From the NCBI RefSeq assembly GCF_011009555.1, contig NZ_QXHD01000004.1, positions 1,988,550-2,049,836 of the forward strand: 61,287 bases of DNA, written 5' to 3'. Made by a program: the position numbers and the translations under genes. This document shows, one piece after another, positions 47,433-56,919 of the stretch (within the stretch, counting starts at the first letter, position 1; every line of letters begins with the position of its first letter). Below the pieces are notes generated by a model that did not search any database, was not told the origin of the DNA, and was given only the letters and a program-made list of their open reading frames with translations. Source of the DNA: Adonisia turfae CCMR0081 (GTDB taxonomy: Bacteria > Cyanobacteriota > Cyanobacteriia > Phormidesmidales > Phormidesmidaceae).

Positions 47433-48314
47433 CTAGGTCATGAGCTGCCCAATAGCAGCACCGGGATCGGGCTGCCGCATCAGCGACTCACCCACTAAAA
47501 TGGCATGGGCTCCAGCTTGCGCTACCCGCATAACGTCATCCGGTCGATGGATACCAGACTCACTTACAAACAACATGTCATCAGCTCTGACATGGGTTGA
47601 TGCATGGGCCAACAAATCCTGCGTAGTGTCTAAGCTAACCGAAAAGTCCTCGAGGTTACGGTTATTCACACCAAGCACGTTAACCTGGTCTACATTGAGC
47701 ACCCGGTCTAGTTCTTCAGCGGTATGGACCTCCACCAGGGCAGTCATTCCTAAGGCTTTAGCGATTCGCGTAAAGTAACTCAAATCCTTGTCTGACAAAA
47801 TGGCCGCAATCAGCAAAATAGCATCAGCTCCATAGATTCGGGCCAGATAAATCTGATAGGGATAAATGATGAATTCCTTACATAGAATCGGCAGGCTTAT
47901 GGCGTGACGCACTTGAGCAAGATAGTCAAAACTACCCTGGAAAAATTTTTGATCGGTAAGCACCGATAGACAGGTAGCTCCACCTTTTTCGTAGGCGGTT
48001 GCGATCGCAACCGGATCAAAATCTTCCCGGATCACCCCCTTACTGGGGGAGGCTTTCTTTACCTCAGCAATCACAGAGGGTGATGTCTTACCGCTACGTA
48101 AAGCCGCAGCAAAATCTAATGGAGGAGGTGCCGTCAAGACCTGCCGTTGTAACTCTGCCAGCGATGTTTTTCCCCGCAGACGCTCCACTTCGACTTCCTT
48201 GTGCCAAACAATTTCCTCAAGGATATGGCGGGGTTCACTATCAGGAACCTTCACCTGATAGCGCAGAGTATCAACAGCTACCGCAGGATTGGGAGGACGC
48301 CGTCTAATCTTCAT
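47433..48314 (-). CDS. trpC: indole-3-glycerol-phosphate synthase
   Basis: Closes the indole ring in tryptophan synthesis. The 293-residue TIM barrel has the catalytic segments [50 protein letters not shown] and [15 protein letters not shown]. An N-terminal extension of about 30 residues ([14 protein letters not shown]) is typical of cyanobacterial TrpC. Its start overlaps the lpdA stop by 4 bases (ATGA). Confidence 0.96.
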   Translation of the reverse strand: MKIRRRPPNPAVAVDTLRYQVKVPDSEPRHILEEIVWHKEVEVERLRGKTSLAELQRQVLTAPPPLDFAAALRSGKTSPSVIAEVKKASPSKGVIREDFDPVAIATAYEKGGATCLSVLTDQKFFQGSFDYLAQVRHAISLPILCKEFIIYPYQIYLARIYGADAILLIAAILSDKDLSYFTRIAKALGMTALVEVHTAEELDRVLNVDQVNVLGVNNRNLEDFSVSLDTTQDLLAHASTHVRADDMLFVSESGIHRPDDVMRVAQAGAHAILVGESLMRQPDPGAAIGQLMT

Positions 48315-49765
48315 GCCGTCACCTCAGCACGCTTAAAGGCCTCATCTAACACCTCAGATAGCGTTGGGTGTGTATGGACGATAAAGGACAGATCTTTAAC
48401 GGTTAACCCCTGAGCAATAGCATTAGCAGCCTCTTGAATCAGGTCCGCTGCATGGATACCGATAATGTGAGTTCCCAGAATTTCCCCCGTGTCCTTACGG
48501 TAGATTACCTTAGCCAGGCCATCAGATTCATTTTCTGCCAGCGCTTTGGAGTTGGCTTTGAAGTAGCTGCGTACGGCACCAATCTTAAAACCTTCTGCCG
48601 CAGCTAGCTCTTTAGCCGCAGGCTCAGTAAGACCGACAAAGCTCACCTCTGGATGGGTAAATGCGGCGGCCGGAATACTGCGATAGTCAACGGTACGATT
48701 ATTTTCCAAAATATTTTCAACAGCCACCACACCCTGGGCTGAGGCAGCATGGGCCAACATCATCTTGCCAGTAGCATCACCAATAGCCCAAAGATGGGGT
48801 ATGGGCTCACCATCCCGCAGAACTTCCATACGGTCATTTACTGGGATAAAGCCACGACGGTCAGTTTCAATAGCCAGACTTTCTAAGCCCATATCCTTCG
48901 TGGCAGGGATGCGCCCAGTTGCCACCAGACAAGCATCAACCTCTAGCACATCGACCGTTTCCTTCGTTTTTAAATCAGCCAGCTCAATGGTCACTGGAGA
49001 GCCAGGTGTAACGGTCTTAGCAATCACACCCACATGGGTATCAATATCACGAGGGTCGATGAGAACGCGCTTAGCGATTTTGGCGATGTCCGGATCAAAG
49101 GTGGGCATCAGCTGGGGCAAAGCCTCAATCATACTGACTTCACACCCCAAAGCCGTATACACATCAGAAAATTCTAGACCAATATAGCCACTCCCAATAA
49201 TGGCCACCCACTGAGGTAGCCAGTCCAGCTTAATTGCTTCGTCGCTGGTAAATACGGTTTTACCATCAGTCTCAATACCAGGGGGCACAAAGGGAACAGA
49301 CCCTGGCGACAGCATAATGTCCTTAGCGGTGTAGGTCTTTTCACCATCAGCCGTGGTCACAGTCACTTTCTGAGTGCCGGCCAGCTTACCCCAACCGCGA
49401 ATCGTATCTACACCCAGTCGAGTCAGACTATTGGTTAAGTCACCCTGGATCTTGCTAACCAAGTTACTGGCATGATCAGCAATGGCAGAGCGCTCAAACT
49501 GCACGTCTCCCACTTGAATGCCGAAGGACTGTAGATGATGCTTGTCGCGCAATTCGCGGACGCGACCAGATGCAGCCAACAATGCTTTCGAAGGTATACA
49601 TCCTCGATTAACGCAGGTGCCTCCCATATCAGCCGCTTCAATAATGGCGGTCTTTAACCCGCTTTTCACAGCGTGCAATGCCGCCCCATGACCACCGACA
49701 CCGGCACCTACGATGATTAGGTCATAATCAAAGGATGAACTCACAACGATCTCCTGTTTCAGCAC
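48311..49765 (-). CDS. lpdA: dihydrolipoyl dehydrogenase
   Basis: E3 flavoprotein of the pyruvate dehydrogenase complex and possibly glycine cleavage. The 484-residue protein has [20 protein letters not shown], the redox disulfide in [13 protein letters not shown], a second Rossmann segment [16 protein letters not shown] and the C-terminal [13 protein letters not shown] base. Its stop overlaps the trpC start. Confidence 0.95.
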   Translation of the reverse strand: MLKQEIVVSSSFDYDLIIVGAGVGGHGAALHAVKSGLKTAIIEAADMGGTCVNRGCIPSKALLAASGRVRELRDKHHLQSFGIQVGDVQFERSAIADHASNLVSKIQGDLTNSLTRLGVDTIRGWGKLAGTQKVTVTTADGEKTYTAKDIMLSPGSVPFVPPGIETDGKTVFTSDEAIKLDWLPQWVAIIGSGYIGLEFSDVYTALGCEVSMIEALPQLMPTFDPDIAKIAKRVLIDPRDIDTHVGVIAKTVTPGSPVTIELADLKTKETVDVLEVDACLVATGRIPATKDMGLESLAIETDRRGFIPVNDRMEVLRDGEPIPHLWAIGDATGKMMLAHAASAQGVVAVENILENNRTVDYRSIPAAAFTHPEVSFVGLTEPAAKELAAAEGFKIGAVRSYFKANSKALAENESDGLAKVIYRKDTGEILGTHIIGIHAADLIQEAANAIAQGLTVKDLSFIVHTHPTLSEVLDEAFKRAEVTA

Positions 49766-50167
49766 ATTTGCGACCCCTTAGTTATTGAATTGATGCCGTT
49801 TGCCTAAGGTAGAAAACGACATGGGCAACATAGGGGCAGAATCCATTCTCAACTAGATTGTGGATATTAGACAACTTGATATTGAGCAATTATTTTCAAA
49901 TTTGTTAGATTCGATATCTGTCTGACTAAATACCTGTAGATCCATTTTTATCCCCAAGGCCAGTTCCTAACGAACAGAGCTCTTTACAAAAACGTAGTTA
50001 ACTTTCTACTTTTGCCTAGACTTGGAACATCTTGGCTAGGGTTAGATTCACAAATCTCATTACTAAAGACCCCACACCAATTGCGATCGCTAAAATCATA
50101 GACATTGCTCAGTCAATGTTAAGCAATTCAGCAATGGTTGAAAGGGCCTACTAACGAGGCAAGATCA
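49766..50167. other. divergent intergenic region upstream of lpdA
   Basis: About 400 bp, AT-rich, with one HIP1 site near 50084. It should contain the promoters of lpdA and the small gene at 50168. No ORF, terminator or repeat was recognised. Confidence 0.4.
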
Positions 50168-50392
50168 ATGGATAAACGTCAGCTAAGGCAGTCTGCTGTT
50201 GCCGATTTTCTGCAATCTTTGGAGCACCTGGATGAGCTATTAGGCGATACAACGGATACGCTCGTTTTAGATGATGGGCCTCAAGAACCGGAATCAGGTC
50301 AAGATGAATCGCGATCTTCCCAGCCACATCAGCCTCGCAACATTCAAAAAAACCACGCTCGTCAAGATCCGCCTAACTCTCATCAACCATGA
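50168..50392 (+). CDS. short acidic hypothetical protein
   Basis: A 74-residue protein. The first half has a helix (RQLRQSAVADFLQSLEHLDELLG) and the second half is a polar, proline- and Gln-rich tail that is probably unfolded. The ATG at 50168 is chosen. The last 10 bases overlap the end of the convergent methyltransferase gene. I cannot name the family. Confidence 0.5.
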   Translation: MDKRQLRQSAVADFLQSLEHLDELLGDTTDTLVLDDGPQEPESGQDESRSSQPHQPRNIQKNHARQDPPNSHQP

Positions 50393-51171
50393 CGCTGACG
50401 TTTGGCTTCGTAAAGCATTAGAGCTGTTGCGATCGCAACATTCAACGATTCCACACCAGCCGCCAATGGGATTTTGACCTGATGTGTGGCTAAATCCATA
50501 GCTTGCTCCGACAGCCCAGCGCCTTCGTTTCCCATCAAAAAAACAGTCGGTTGCCGCAGATCTAAATCCCAGTAGTCCAGGGAAGCTGTAGGGGTGGTGG
50601 CCACCAGCTGTACATCTAAGCTTTTTAAGTCATTCAATGTAGCAATGGTCTGCATTGGTAAACGAAACCATTGCCCTGCCGTAGCCCGTAGCACCTTGGG
50701 ATGATCTACGTCTACGCTATCGGTTGTGAGCCAGATGCGATCGCATCCTGCTGCCGCTGCTGTACGGATCACCGTACCCAAGTTACCTGGATCCTGTAAC
50801 CGTTGCAGCGCCACACCCAGGGAAACCCTTTCTACAAGCCTGGTGGACTGCGCAATGCGCCGCGCAATCGCCACCACTCCATCCGGGCTGACAGTGGTAC
50901 ACATACTGACTAGCACATCAGGACTGACCAAGCGAATATCAGTCCCCAGCCGCCTTAAGCAGTCCAATAAATCACCATGGGTATGTCCCCAGTTTTCTGT
51001 GAACGCGACCTGAAGCAATGGATATTCAACAGCACACGCTTCCTGTAAGAGATGAGTTCCTTCTAGCAGAAACACATTTTGTCGTCGCCGCTCCTTAGCC
51101 TGATGCAGCTTTCGAAACTGCTTGGCCAGGGGATTTTTAGTGCTGATAATTGTTGTCAGGTTCTCTAGCAT
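50383..51171 (-). CDS. SpoU family RNA 2'-O-ribose methyltransferase
   Basis: A 262-residue protein of the TrmH/SpoU superfamily. Motif 1 is LQRLQDPGNLGTVIRTAAAA, motif 2 is VFLMGNEGAGLSEQAM and motif 3 is VKIPLAAGVESLNVAIATALML, together forming the trefoil knot that binds SAM. An N-terminal substrate-binding domain precedes it (AKQFRKLHQAKERRRQNVFL). The target is probably 23S rRNA, but tRNA is possible. Confidence 0.92.
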   Translation of the reverse strand: MLENLTTIISTKNPLAKQFRKLHQAKERRRQNVFLLEGTHLLQEACAVEYPLLQVAFTENWGHTHGDLLDCLRRLGTDIRLVSPDVLVSMCTTVSPDGVVAIARRIAQSTRLVERVSLGVALQRLQDPGNLGTVIRTAAAAGCDRIWLTTDSVDVDHPKVLRATAGQWFRLPMQTIATLNDLKSLDVQLVATTPTASLDYWDLDLRQPTVFLMGNEGAGLSEQAMDLATHQVKIPLAAGVESLNVAIATALMLYEAKRQRHG

Positions 51172-51462
51172 TTAAGTGCTTTATCACTCAGACCTTGCCG
51201 TTGGGCGCAGTCTGCTTTACTCACCACATTGACAGAGTCAATAAACAGTAAAGGATACAAGTGTATCGATTGCTACTGCCCAATACTCAACCAGCTCACT
51301 ATCAATTTCCTGAGCAATCAATCAATAATTGATAAAAAAGTCTGAATAAATAAGGAAAACTAAAGCACTTTATTGCCGCCATCTAACAACAACAAAACGA
51401 TTCAGAATAGTTTGAGTCAAACATCAGGACAAAAACCAGACATAAAAGTACTGAATTAAAAA

Positions 51463-51546
51463 TGCGGAACCCGGGACTTGAACCCGGAAGTCCTTGCGAA
51501 CACTAGAACCTGAATCTAGCGCGTCTACCAATTCCGCCAGTTCCGC
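51463..51546 (-). tRNA. tRNA-Leu (anticodon CAG)
   Basis: A class II tRNA on the minus strand: acceptor arms GCGGAAC and GTTCCGC, D-arm with GGTAGACGC, anticodon arm CTAGA-TTCAGGT-TCTAG, a long variable arm and a T-loop GGTTCAAGTCC. The anticodon CAG reads leucine codon CUG. The discriminator base is A. Confidence 0.95.
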
Positions 51547-51787
51547 TTAGGGCTATAAAAGTAACCGTAGTTTACTATCGTCTAGCAATCAGACTGATTC
51601 GTCAATCCCCAGTTTTGGCCTTTTAAGGACGATTTTTCGCTTTTCAAAAGAATTAAAACACCTATTCAACGACAAAAGGATATTAATATGGCTTAACAAA
51701 TAAGTACTTTCAGGTAGAATCGTCACCATTGTTAACAAAAGTGGCTAGATTGCCATTTTTATGTTCTTGTGTGGCTGAGTCTCTTTA

Positions 51788-53167
51788 TTGAATTTGGAGG
51801 ACATTATCATCAATACCTCACTTCAGGCTGATCAACGCTCCTCCAGCGAGTCCTCACCTGTTATTGAAATTTGGGGCAAACAGCCCCTCAGTGGCCATAT
51901 ATCCGTCAGTGGAGCCAAAAACTCGGCATTGGTCGTTATGGCAGGTTCAATTCTGTGTTCGCAGGATTGTCGGATTCGCAACATCCCTGATTTAGTAGAC
52001 ATCGGTCGCATGGCGGATGTGCTCACTGCCTTGGGTGTGAAGGTGTCTCGCCATGGAGACATGCTGGATGTAGATGCCAGTTCTATCAGTCATTCCCGTG
52101 CACCTTACGAAATCGTTAGCAAACTTAGAGCCAGCTTCTTCGTCATTGGCCCTTTACTAGCCCGTCTAGGCGTTGCCCGGGTGCCGCTGCCAGGAGGCTG
52201 CGCCATTGGTGCTCGTCCTGTGGCTCTTCACATCCGAGGACTACAGGCACTGGGTGCAGAAGTACACATGGACCATGGTATTGTTCATGCCTACGTACCT
52301 GGCACCCGCAATCGCTTAAAAGGCGGAAAAATTTATTTAGATTACCCCAGCGTTGGTGCAACAGAGACCCTGATGATGGCAGCTACCCTAGCTGAAGGGG
52401 AAACCATCATTGAGAATGCCGCTCAGGAGCCAGAGGTACTGGATCTAGCCAACTTCTGTCGAGCCATGGGTGCACGCATTCGTGGAGCAGGCACAAACAC
52501 CATCACCATCGCTGGTGTTCCTCACCTTCATTCCACCGACTACGGCATTATTCCAGACCGAATTGAAGCGGGTACGTTCATGCTTGCCGGGGCTATCACT
52601 AAATCCCCCATCAGCCTGTCGCCCATTCTTCCAGAACACCTAACACCTGTGATTGCCAAACTGGCAGAAGCTGGCACCAGGGTTGAAATGGAAGGCCACA
52701 ATCGCGCCAGGATCATTCCCGGTGAACGGCTTTTACCCATCGAAATTGAGACTCGCCCCCACCCAGGGTTTCCCACCGATATGCAGGCCCAGTTTATGGC
52801 GCTGACCACCCTTGCAGACGGCGATAGCGTCATCACAGAAACCGTTTTTGAAAACCGGTTACAGCATGTTGCTGAGTTCAACCGCATGGGTGCAAATATT
52901 CGCCTGACTGGGAATTCTGCTGTAATTCGCGGCGTTCCATACTTGTCAGGGGCTCCGGTGACGGGCACTGATTTGCGAGCCGCCGCCGCCCTACTAGTGG
53001 CAGGCTTGGCTGCTGAAGGCAAAACCACACTGCATGGGTTACAACACCTGGATCGCGGCTATGAAAACATTGAGGCTAAGCTAGCCGCAGTCGGGGCTAA
53101 ATTACGTCGAATCCCAGACCCTGCGCTAGCGTCTACGGATATGGCGAATCCGGCAGTTATCGTTTAG
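51788..53167 (+). CDS. murA: UDP-N-acetylglucosamine 1-carboxyvinyltransferase
   Basis: First committed step of peptidoglycan synthesis: enolpyruvyl transfer from PEP to UDP-GlcNAc. Features are [35 protein letters not shown] (Cys in the catalytic loop) and [19 protein letters not shown]. The coordinates start at an in-frame TTG (51788), but GGAGG at 51796-51800 lies inside that reading. It would serve ATT at 51803, ATC at 51806 or ATC at 51809 (spacing 2, 5 and 8). No ATG or GTG fits, so a rare start codon is likely. Confidence 0.93.
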   Translation: MNLEDIIINTSLQADQRSSSESSPVIEIWGKQPLSGHISVSGAKNSALVVMAGSILCSQDCRIRNIPDLVDIGRMADVLTALGVKVSRHGDMLDVDASSISHSRAPYEIVSKLRASFFVIGPLLARLGVARVPLPGGCAIGARPVALHIRGLQALGAEVHMDHGIVHAYVPGTRNRLKGGKIYLDYPSVGATETLMMAATLAEGETIIENAAQEPEVLDLANFCRAMGARIRGAGTNTITIAGVPHLHSTDYGIIPDRIEAGTFMLAGAITKSPISLSPILPEHLTPVIAKLAEAGTRVEMEGHNRARIIPGERLLPIEIETRPHPGFPTDMQAQFMALTTLADGDSVITETVFENRLQHVAEFNRMGANIRLTGNSAVIRGVPYLSGAPVTGTDLRAAAALLVAGLAAEGKTTLHGLQHLDRGYENIEAKLAAVGAKLRRIPDPALASTDMANPAVIV

Positions 53168-53214
53168 GTGCAGACCGCTACACTGTAGCTTAGTAAAGCT
53201 CAGCGATAGGGGAG

Positions 53215-54087
53215 ATGGATGGCGTGGGTGAGAAATGCATTTTAACTGGATTACGAGCTAACCATTTTCGCCATCCCCTCGATCTACGGGCGACAGAATC
53301 TCTTAAGCAACTACCAGGCTTAGACCTGGCCATTCGCGCTCTGCTACGTCCCACAGCAGAGCAATTTTTTTACCTAGAAAATATTGCGACCAGTGTTTTG
53401 GTGGGCCCCCAACAGCTGCCAGACATCCATCAGCTATTGGTTGAAGCTTGTCAAATTTTAGACATAGAAGCGCCTCAACTTTATGTGAAGCAGCATCCCG
53501 TTCCCAATGCTTATACCTTTGCCATGCGAGGTAAGCAGCCGTTTATTGTGGTGCACACCTCATTGATCGAGCTGCTGAATGCCAAGGAACTGCAGGCAGT
53601 CATCGGCCATGAACTAGGGCATCTCAAATGTGACCATGGCATATATTTGACCCTGGCTAATTTGCTGACATTGGCCGCCAGCCAGCTACCGTTGGGCCCA
53701 GTATTGGCTCAAAATCTACAAAATCAGATTCTGGAATGGGTGCGGTGTGCTGAATTTACGTGCGATCGCGCCGCCCTTTTAGTCAGTCAGGAATCCAGAG
53801 TTGTAGCCTCGGTGTTGATGAAATTAACGGGAGGCTCCCCCACCCTCTCCCCTCAACTCAACTTAGACGCATTTCTCGCTCAAGCAAACGCGTACGAAGA
53901 TTTAAACTATGACCAACTGGCAATTTTTCTCAAACAATTACGCACCCAGGAGCTGACCCACCCCGTCCCAGTGCTACGTGCTAAGGAAATCATGCAATGG
54001 CATAACACCCTCAATTATCAAAGGCTACTACAAACACGCCGTCTGCAACTAAATGAAGATGCCAGAGGCGGCTGGCGAAACTGGTAA
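53215..54087 (+). CDS. M48 family metalloprotease
   Basis: A 290-residue zinc peptidase of the M48 family. The HExxH site is HELGH at residues 132-136 and the third zinc ligand is probably Glu180 in AEFTCDRAALL. A likely membrane-interacting helix (LLTLAASQLPLGPVLAQ) follows the site. Related enzymes degrade misfolded membrane proteins. AGGGGAG lies directly before the ATG. The substrate is unknown. Confidence 0.9.
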   Translation: MDGVGEKCILTGLRANHFRHPLDLRATESLKQLPGLDLAIRALLRPTAEQFFYLENIATSVLVGPQQLPDIHQLLVEACQILDIEAPQLYVKQHPVPNAYTFAMRGKQPFIVVHTSLIELLNAKELQAVIGHELGHLKCDHGIYLTLANLLTLAASQLPLGPVLAQNLQNQILEWVRCAEFTCDRAALLVSQESRVVASVLMKLTGGSPTLSPQLNLDAFLAQANAYEDLNYDQLAIFLKQLRTQELTHPVPVLRAKEIMQWHNTLNYQRLLQTRRLQLNEDARGGWRNW

Positions 54088-54143
54088 ATGGGAAAAAGGG
54101 GGTTACAGAGGTGGCTGAACTCTGTATAATGTTAAAGCTATTC

Positions 54144-54226
54144 GGGCGGATGGCGAAATTGGTAGACGCACCACACTCAAAATGTGGCGGCCTTTGGTCA
54201 TGCGAGTTCGAGTCTCGCTCTGCCCA
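54144..54226 (+). tRNA. tRNA-Leu (anticodon CAA)
   Basis: A class II tRNA: acceptor arms GGGCGGA and TCTGCCC (one G-T pair), D-arm with GGTAGACGC, anticodon arm CCACA-CTCAAAA-TGTGG, a variable arm and a T-loop with AGTTCGAGTCT. The anticodon CAA reads codon UUG. The 3' CCA is not encoded. Confidence 0.95.
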
Positions 54227-54260
54227 TTGAATATTGGTCAACATTCTTATCATTTTTTTG

Positions 54261-54291
54261 GTGTGGAGATGTTCTATGAACATCTCCACAC
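54261..54291. repeat. 14-bp perfect hairpin after tRNA-Leu
   Basis: GTGTGGAGATGTTC (54261-54274), loop TAT, then the exact complement GAACATCTCCACAC (54278-54291). It lies 35 bp after tRNA-Leu(CAA) and just before the RAYT-like gene. A T-run comes before it and no T-run follows, so it is not a classic terminator. It may be a processing site or another palindromic repeat. Confidence 0.75.
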
Positions 54292-54380
54292 TTTGCATTC
54301 TGACGAGAATTTATACTCATCTTTGGGAAATCTAGACCAACGGAAAACAATGCAATGCCTGGATAGGCACTGAGGGAAGG

Positions 54381-54920
54381 TTGGCTAGTACATTCCAGTT
54401 GGGTCACTCCCCACACAACGCCACGTTTTATCACGTTCATCTCCTAACCCATCAAGAAGAATGTCTATTTGGTGATGTTTTGGGAGAACATACACAGCTC
54501 AATCCTTCGGGGCAAATTGCTGCAGACGAATGGCAACAGATAGCCGCCGCCCATCAGCGTGATATTGAGCTAGACCATTGGACAGTACTCCCCAATGGTG
54601 TACGAGCATTAATCGCCGTAATCCAAAGCGACGCAAAATCTGTATGCAGCTACAGTTTGCAGCAAAGCCAGCCAAAACCCCGTGCTCTCTCATCCTTTGT
54701 CGCTGGGTTCAAAGCTGCAGCTGCTAAGCGCATCAATCTTGTCAGAGGCGTACCAGGAGCTCCTGTATGGCAGCGGGGTTACCAGGAGCAACGGATTGAT
54801 GACCCTACAACCCTCGAACGGATCCGGCAACTACTAACCAGCCAGGCCCAAGCGGCAGGACTTGTTATCGACAACCGACAGCCGCATAACGCTAATCAAT
54901 TAAGCCATCCGGTGGAGTAA
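54381..54920 (+). CDS. RAYT-like (REP-associated transposase, Y1_Tnp) protein, catalytically dead
   Basis: A 179-residue protein that resembles the IS200/RAYT transposase family: ECLFG, LNPSGQIAADEWQQIA, LDHWTVLPNGVRALI, WQRGYQEQRIDD and LERIRQLL. The HUH motif (MPNHIH in active members) reads LPNGVR, so both histidines are lost (positions 73 and 75). The Tyr expected in YIxxNPxxAGLV is replaced (RQLLTSQAQAAGLV). It starts with TTG, and the protein has no Met after the start. The 3' end overlaps rimM. It may be a domesticated or decaying copy. Confidence 0.65.
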   Translation: MASTFQLGHSPHNATFYHVHLLTHQEECLFGDVLGEHTQLNPSGQIAADEWQQIAAAHQRDIELDHWTVLPNGVRALIAVIQSDAKSVCSYSLQQSQPKPRALSSFVAGFKAAAAKRINLVRGVPGAPVWQRGYQEQRIDDPTTLERIRQLLTSQAQAAGLVIDNRQPHNANQLSHPVE

Positions 54921-55476
54921 TCTCAACACGCCCTTGCGTTAAATCAACCACCGGCACTATTGCTTCTACAAACGGAATCAGAACTGTTCGCGCTTTTATT
55001 TGTCCGTTATCTTTGGTAGCCTCCTCTGGCTGATCTGACGCTAAAGCGACCTCCAGCAAATCGTTACCGGCTCGATACACATCAATTACCGACCCAATTT
55101 GCTCTCCAGTCTCCTGCAAGATCACGGCTAGTCCCATCAGATCGCCCACATGGAATTCCCCCGGTTCAAGGGGCAAACGATCGTCAGCGGGTATCAACAG
55201 CTGTGCATCACGCAGTATCTCTGCTTGATTGCGATAATTGATACCAGCCAGTTTGAGAATATACAGGCCTTTACCCTCTTGAAACCGCCCCTTCACCAGC
55301 TTGATGGGTTCTGGGTTAGCGGCTCCTGGCTTGAGCAACCAACGCTCACCCGGCTGTTCAAAGCGTTCTGGAAAATCGCTGTCGGGATAGACCCGAACTT
55401 CGCCATTCAAGCCATGGGCACCAACAATACGGCCAATGGTGAGCCAGTCGATTGGGGATTGAGAGTTGTTAGGCAT
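54892..55476 (-). CDS. rimM: ribosome maturation factor RimM
   Basis: Helps 30S subunit head maturation and 16S rRNA processing. The 194-residue protein has LTIGRIVGAHGLNGEVRVYP, KLVKGRFQEGKGLYILKLAG, the PRC-barrel part with EFHVGDLMGLAVI and the end with IPFVEAIVPVVDLTQGRVE. It overlaps the avtA end by 8 bases and the RAYT-like gene end by 29 bases. Confidence 0.94.
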   Translation of the reverse strand: MPNNSQSPIDWLTIGRIVGAHGLNGEVRVYPDSDFPERFEQPGERWLLKPGAANPEPIKLVKGRFQEGKGLYILKLAGINYRNQAEILRDAQLLIPADDRLPLEPGEFHVGDLMGLAVILQETGEQIGSVIDVYRAGNDLLEVALASDQPEEATKDNGQIKARTVLIPFVEAIVPVVDLTQGRVEITPPDGLID

Positions 55477-56743
55477 GGGTTGTCGACTGCCCGTAAATGT
55501 CCTCAGTTAGCTGGGCCAAACGACGAATTGCGATCGCAATTCGCTCTGCGGTATCCGTCAGGCTAATCCTAAAGCACTGGTGTTTATGGGTCCAATCGTC
55601 ACGCAGACCAGGGAAAAATGGACTACCGGGGACAATAATCACCCCGTAACGTTTCAAGGCTTGATAAAACGCCTGATCATCTATGGGGAGATCCTGAAGC
55701 CACAGCCAGGCAAATATGGAACCTTCTGCCTGGTGTAGGTACCAGGGAACATCTGGCATCGTCTCGTCTAAAGTAGCTTCAATGACTGAAAATTTCTGCT
55801 GATAGTGGGGACGAATCACAGTCTTAGCAATGTCGGCTAAAGCCCCTGAGGCAATGGCATGGGCAGCAATCGCCTGACCATAGCGAGAGGAATGAATACA
55901 GAGATTGGTCTGAAAAGATTCCAGCACTCGAATGGTCGCTGCATCACCCATGGCAATGCCTACACGCTCACCGGGTAATCCGGCTTTTGAAAGGCTGATG
56001 CAGTGAACTACGTTAGGCGTCAATATCGGCGTCATCTCAGTAAAATTGAGGGCCGGGAACGGGGGAGCATAGGCTGAGTCAATAAAGACGGGGACATTGG
56101 CCGCCAGACGGGCAATGCGTTGCACCTCTTCGTCGGTGAGAACATTGCCTGTGGGATTACAAGGTCGAGAAAACAGCACAAACCCGGTCTGTTCAGTCAC
56201 CGTCAGCTGGCTGAAGTCGGGGCGATATTTGAACCGATGGGCGGCAGCATCCACCTCCAGGGTGGGTCGATACGCTCGCACAGCCTCGGGATAAAGCGAA
56301 ACACCACCATACCCGGTATAGTCAGGGCTTAAGGGTAAAAGAATTTCCTTGAGTTTGCCCTCAGAGGTGTAGCCACCCAAGGCATTGGCAGCCAGAAAGT
56401 ACAGCGACTGACTGCCGGGGGTAATCAGGATATTCTCGGCGGTGAGGCTCAGGTTATAGCGTTGATTAAAATCAGTTGCGATCGCATCAATCAATGGTTC
56501 ATAGCCTCGGCTAGACCCATAGCGACACACCACCTCGCCGTAGTCTGAACTGGCCAATAAATCAGTGGTGCAGTCGCGCCACAGCTGCTCAACCTCAGGC
56601 AAAATTACCGGATTGCCTGCACTTAGGTTAATAAAGTCTGCAGACTGTCCCGACTGAAGGGTTTCGATGATATCTTTCATGATTGCCCGCACCCCTGTGA
56701 GGTGGGACATTTGTTGACCAAACTGGGTAAGTGCTGGAGCCAT
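55469..56743 (-). CDS. avtA: valine-pyruvate transaminase
   Basis: PLP-dependent aminotransferase (fold type I). The 424-residue protein has INLSAGNPVILPEVEQLWRD, ILITPGSQSLYFLAANALGG, FSRPCNPTGNVLTDEEVQRI and the Schiff-base lysine in CISLSKAGLPGERVG. These match AvtA, which forms valine or alanine and 2-oxoisovalerate or pyruvate. It overlaps rimM by 8 bases. Other class I/II transaminases are an outside alternative. Confidence 0.88.
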   Translation of the reverse strand: MAPALTQFGQQMSHLTGVRAIMKDIIETLQSGQSADFINLSAGNPVILPEVEQLWRDCTTDLLASSDYGEVVCRYGSSRGYEPLIDAIATDFNQRYNLSLTAENILITPGSQSLYFLAANALGGYTSEGKLKEILLPLSPDYTGYGGVSLYPEAVRAYRPTLEVDAAAHRFKYRPDFSQLTVTEQTGFVLFSRPCNPTGNVLTDEEVQRIARLAANVPVFIDSAYAPPFPALNFTEMTPILTPNVVHCISLSKAGLPGERVGIAMGDAATIRVLESFQTNLCIHSSRYGQAIAAHAIASGALADIAKTVIRPHYQQKFSVIEATLDETMPDVPWYLHQAEGSIFAWLWLQDLPIDDQAFYQALKRYGVIIVPGSPFFPGLRDDWTHKHQCFRISLTDTAERIAIAIRRLAQLTEDIYGQSTTHA

Positions 56744-56919
56744 GAACTATTGCCTTATGAGGCTAAATTAATCGCTACAATCGTTGCCCCGTCATAGACA
56801 GGGCAAACAATTAAAAGACAGATTTACGACTGGTTTACTATACCGCAGCAAGTCTCAGCTATTTTTCTGCCCACATTAGGTACTGATCCGTGCCTCTGTT
56901 ATTTACCTCTCCTTCACCC

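Noticed and set aside
51263..51276. A second exact GTA-N8-TAC upstream of the SpoU methyltransferase gene
   Set aside because: About 15 chance matches are expected in this window, and no -10 at the right distance or functional link to nitrogen was evident.
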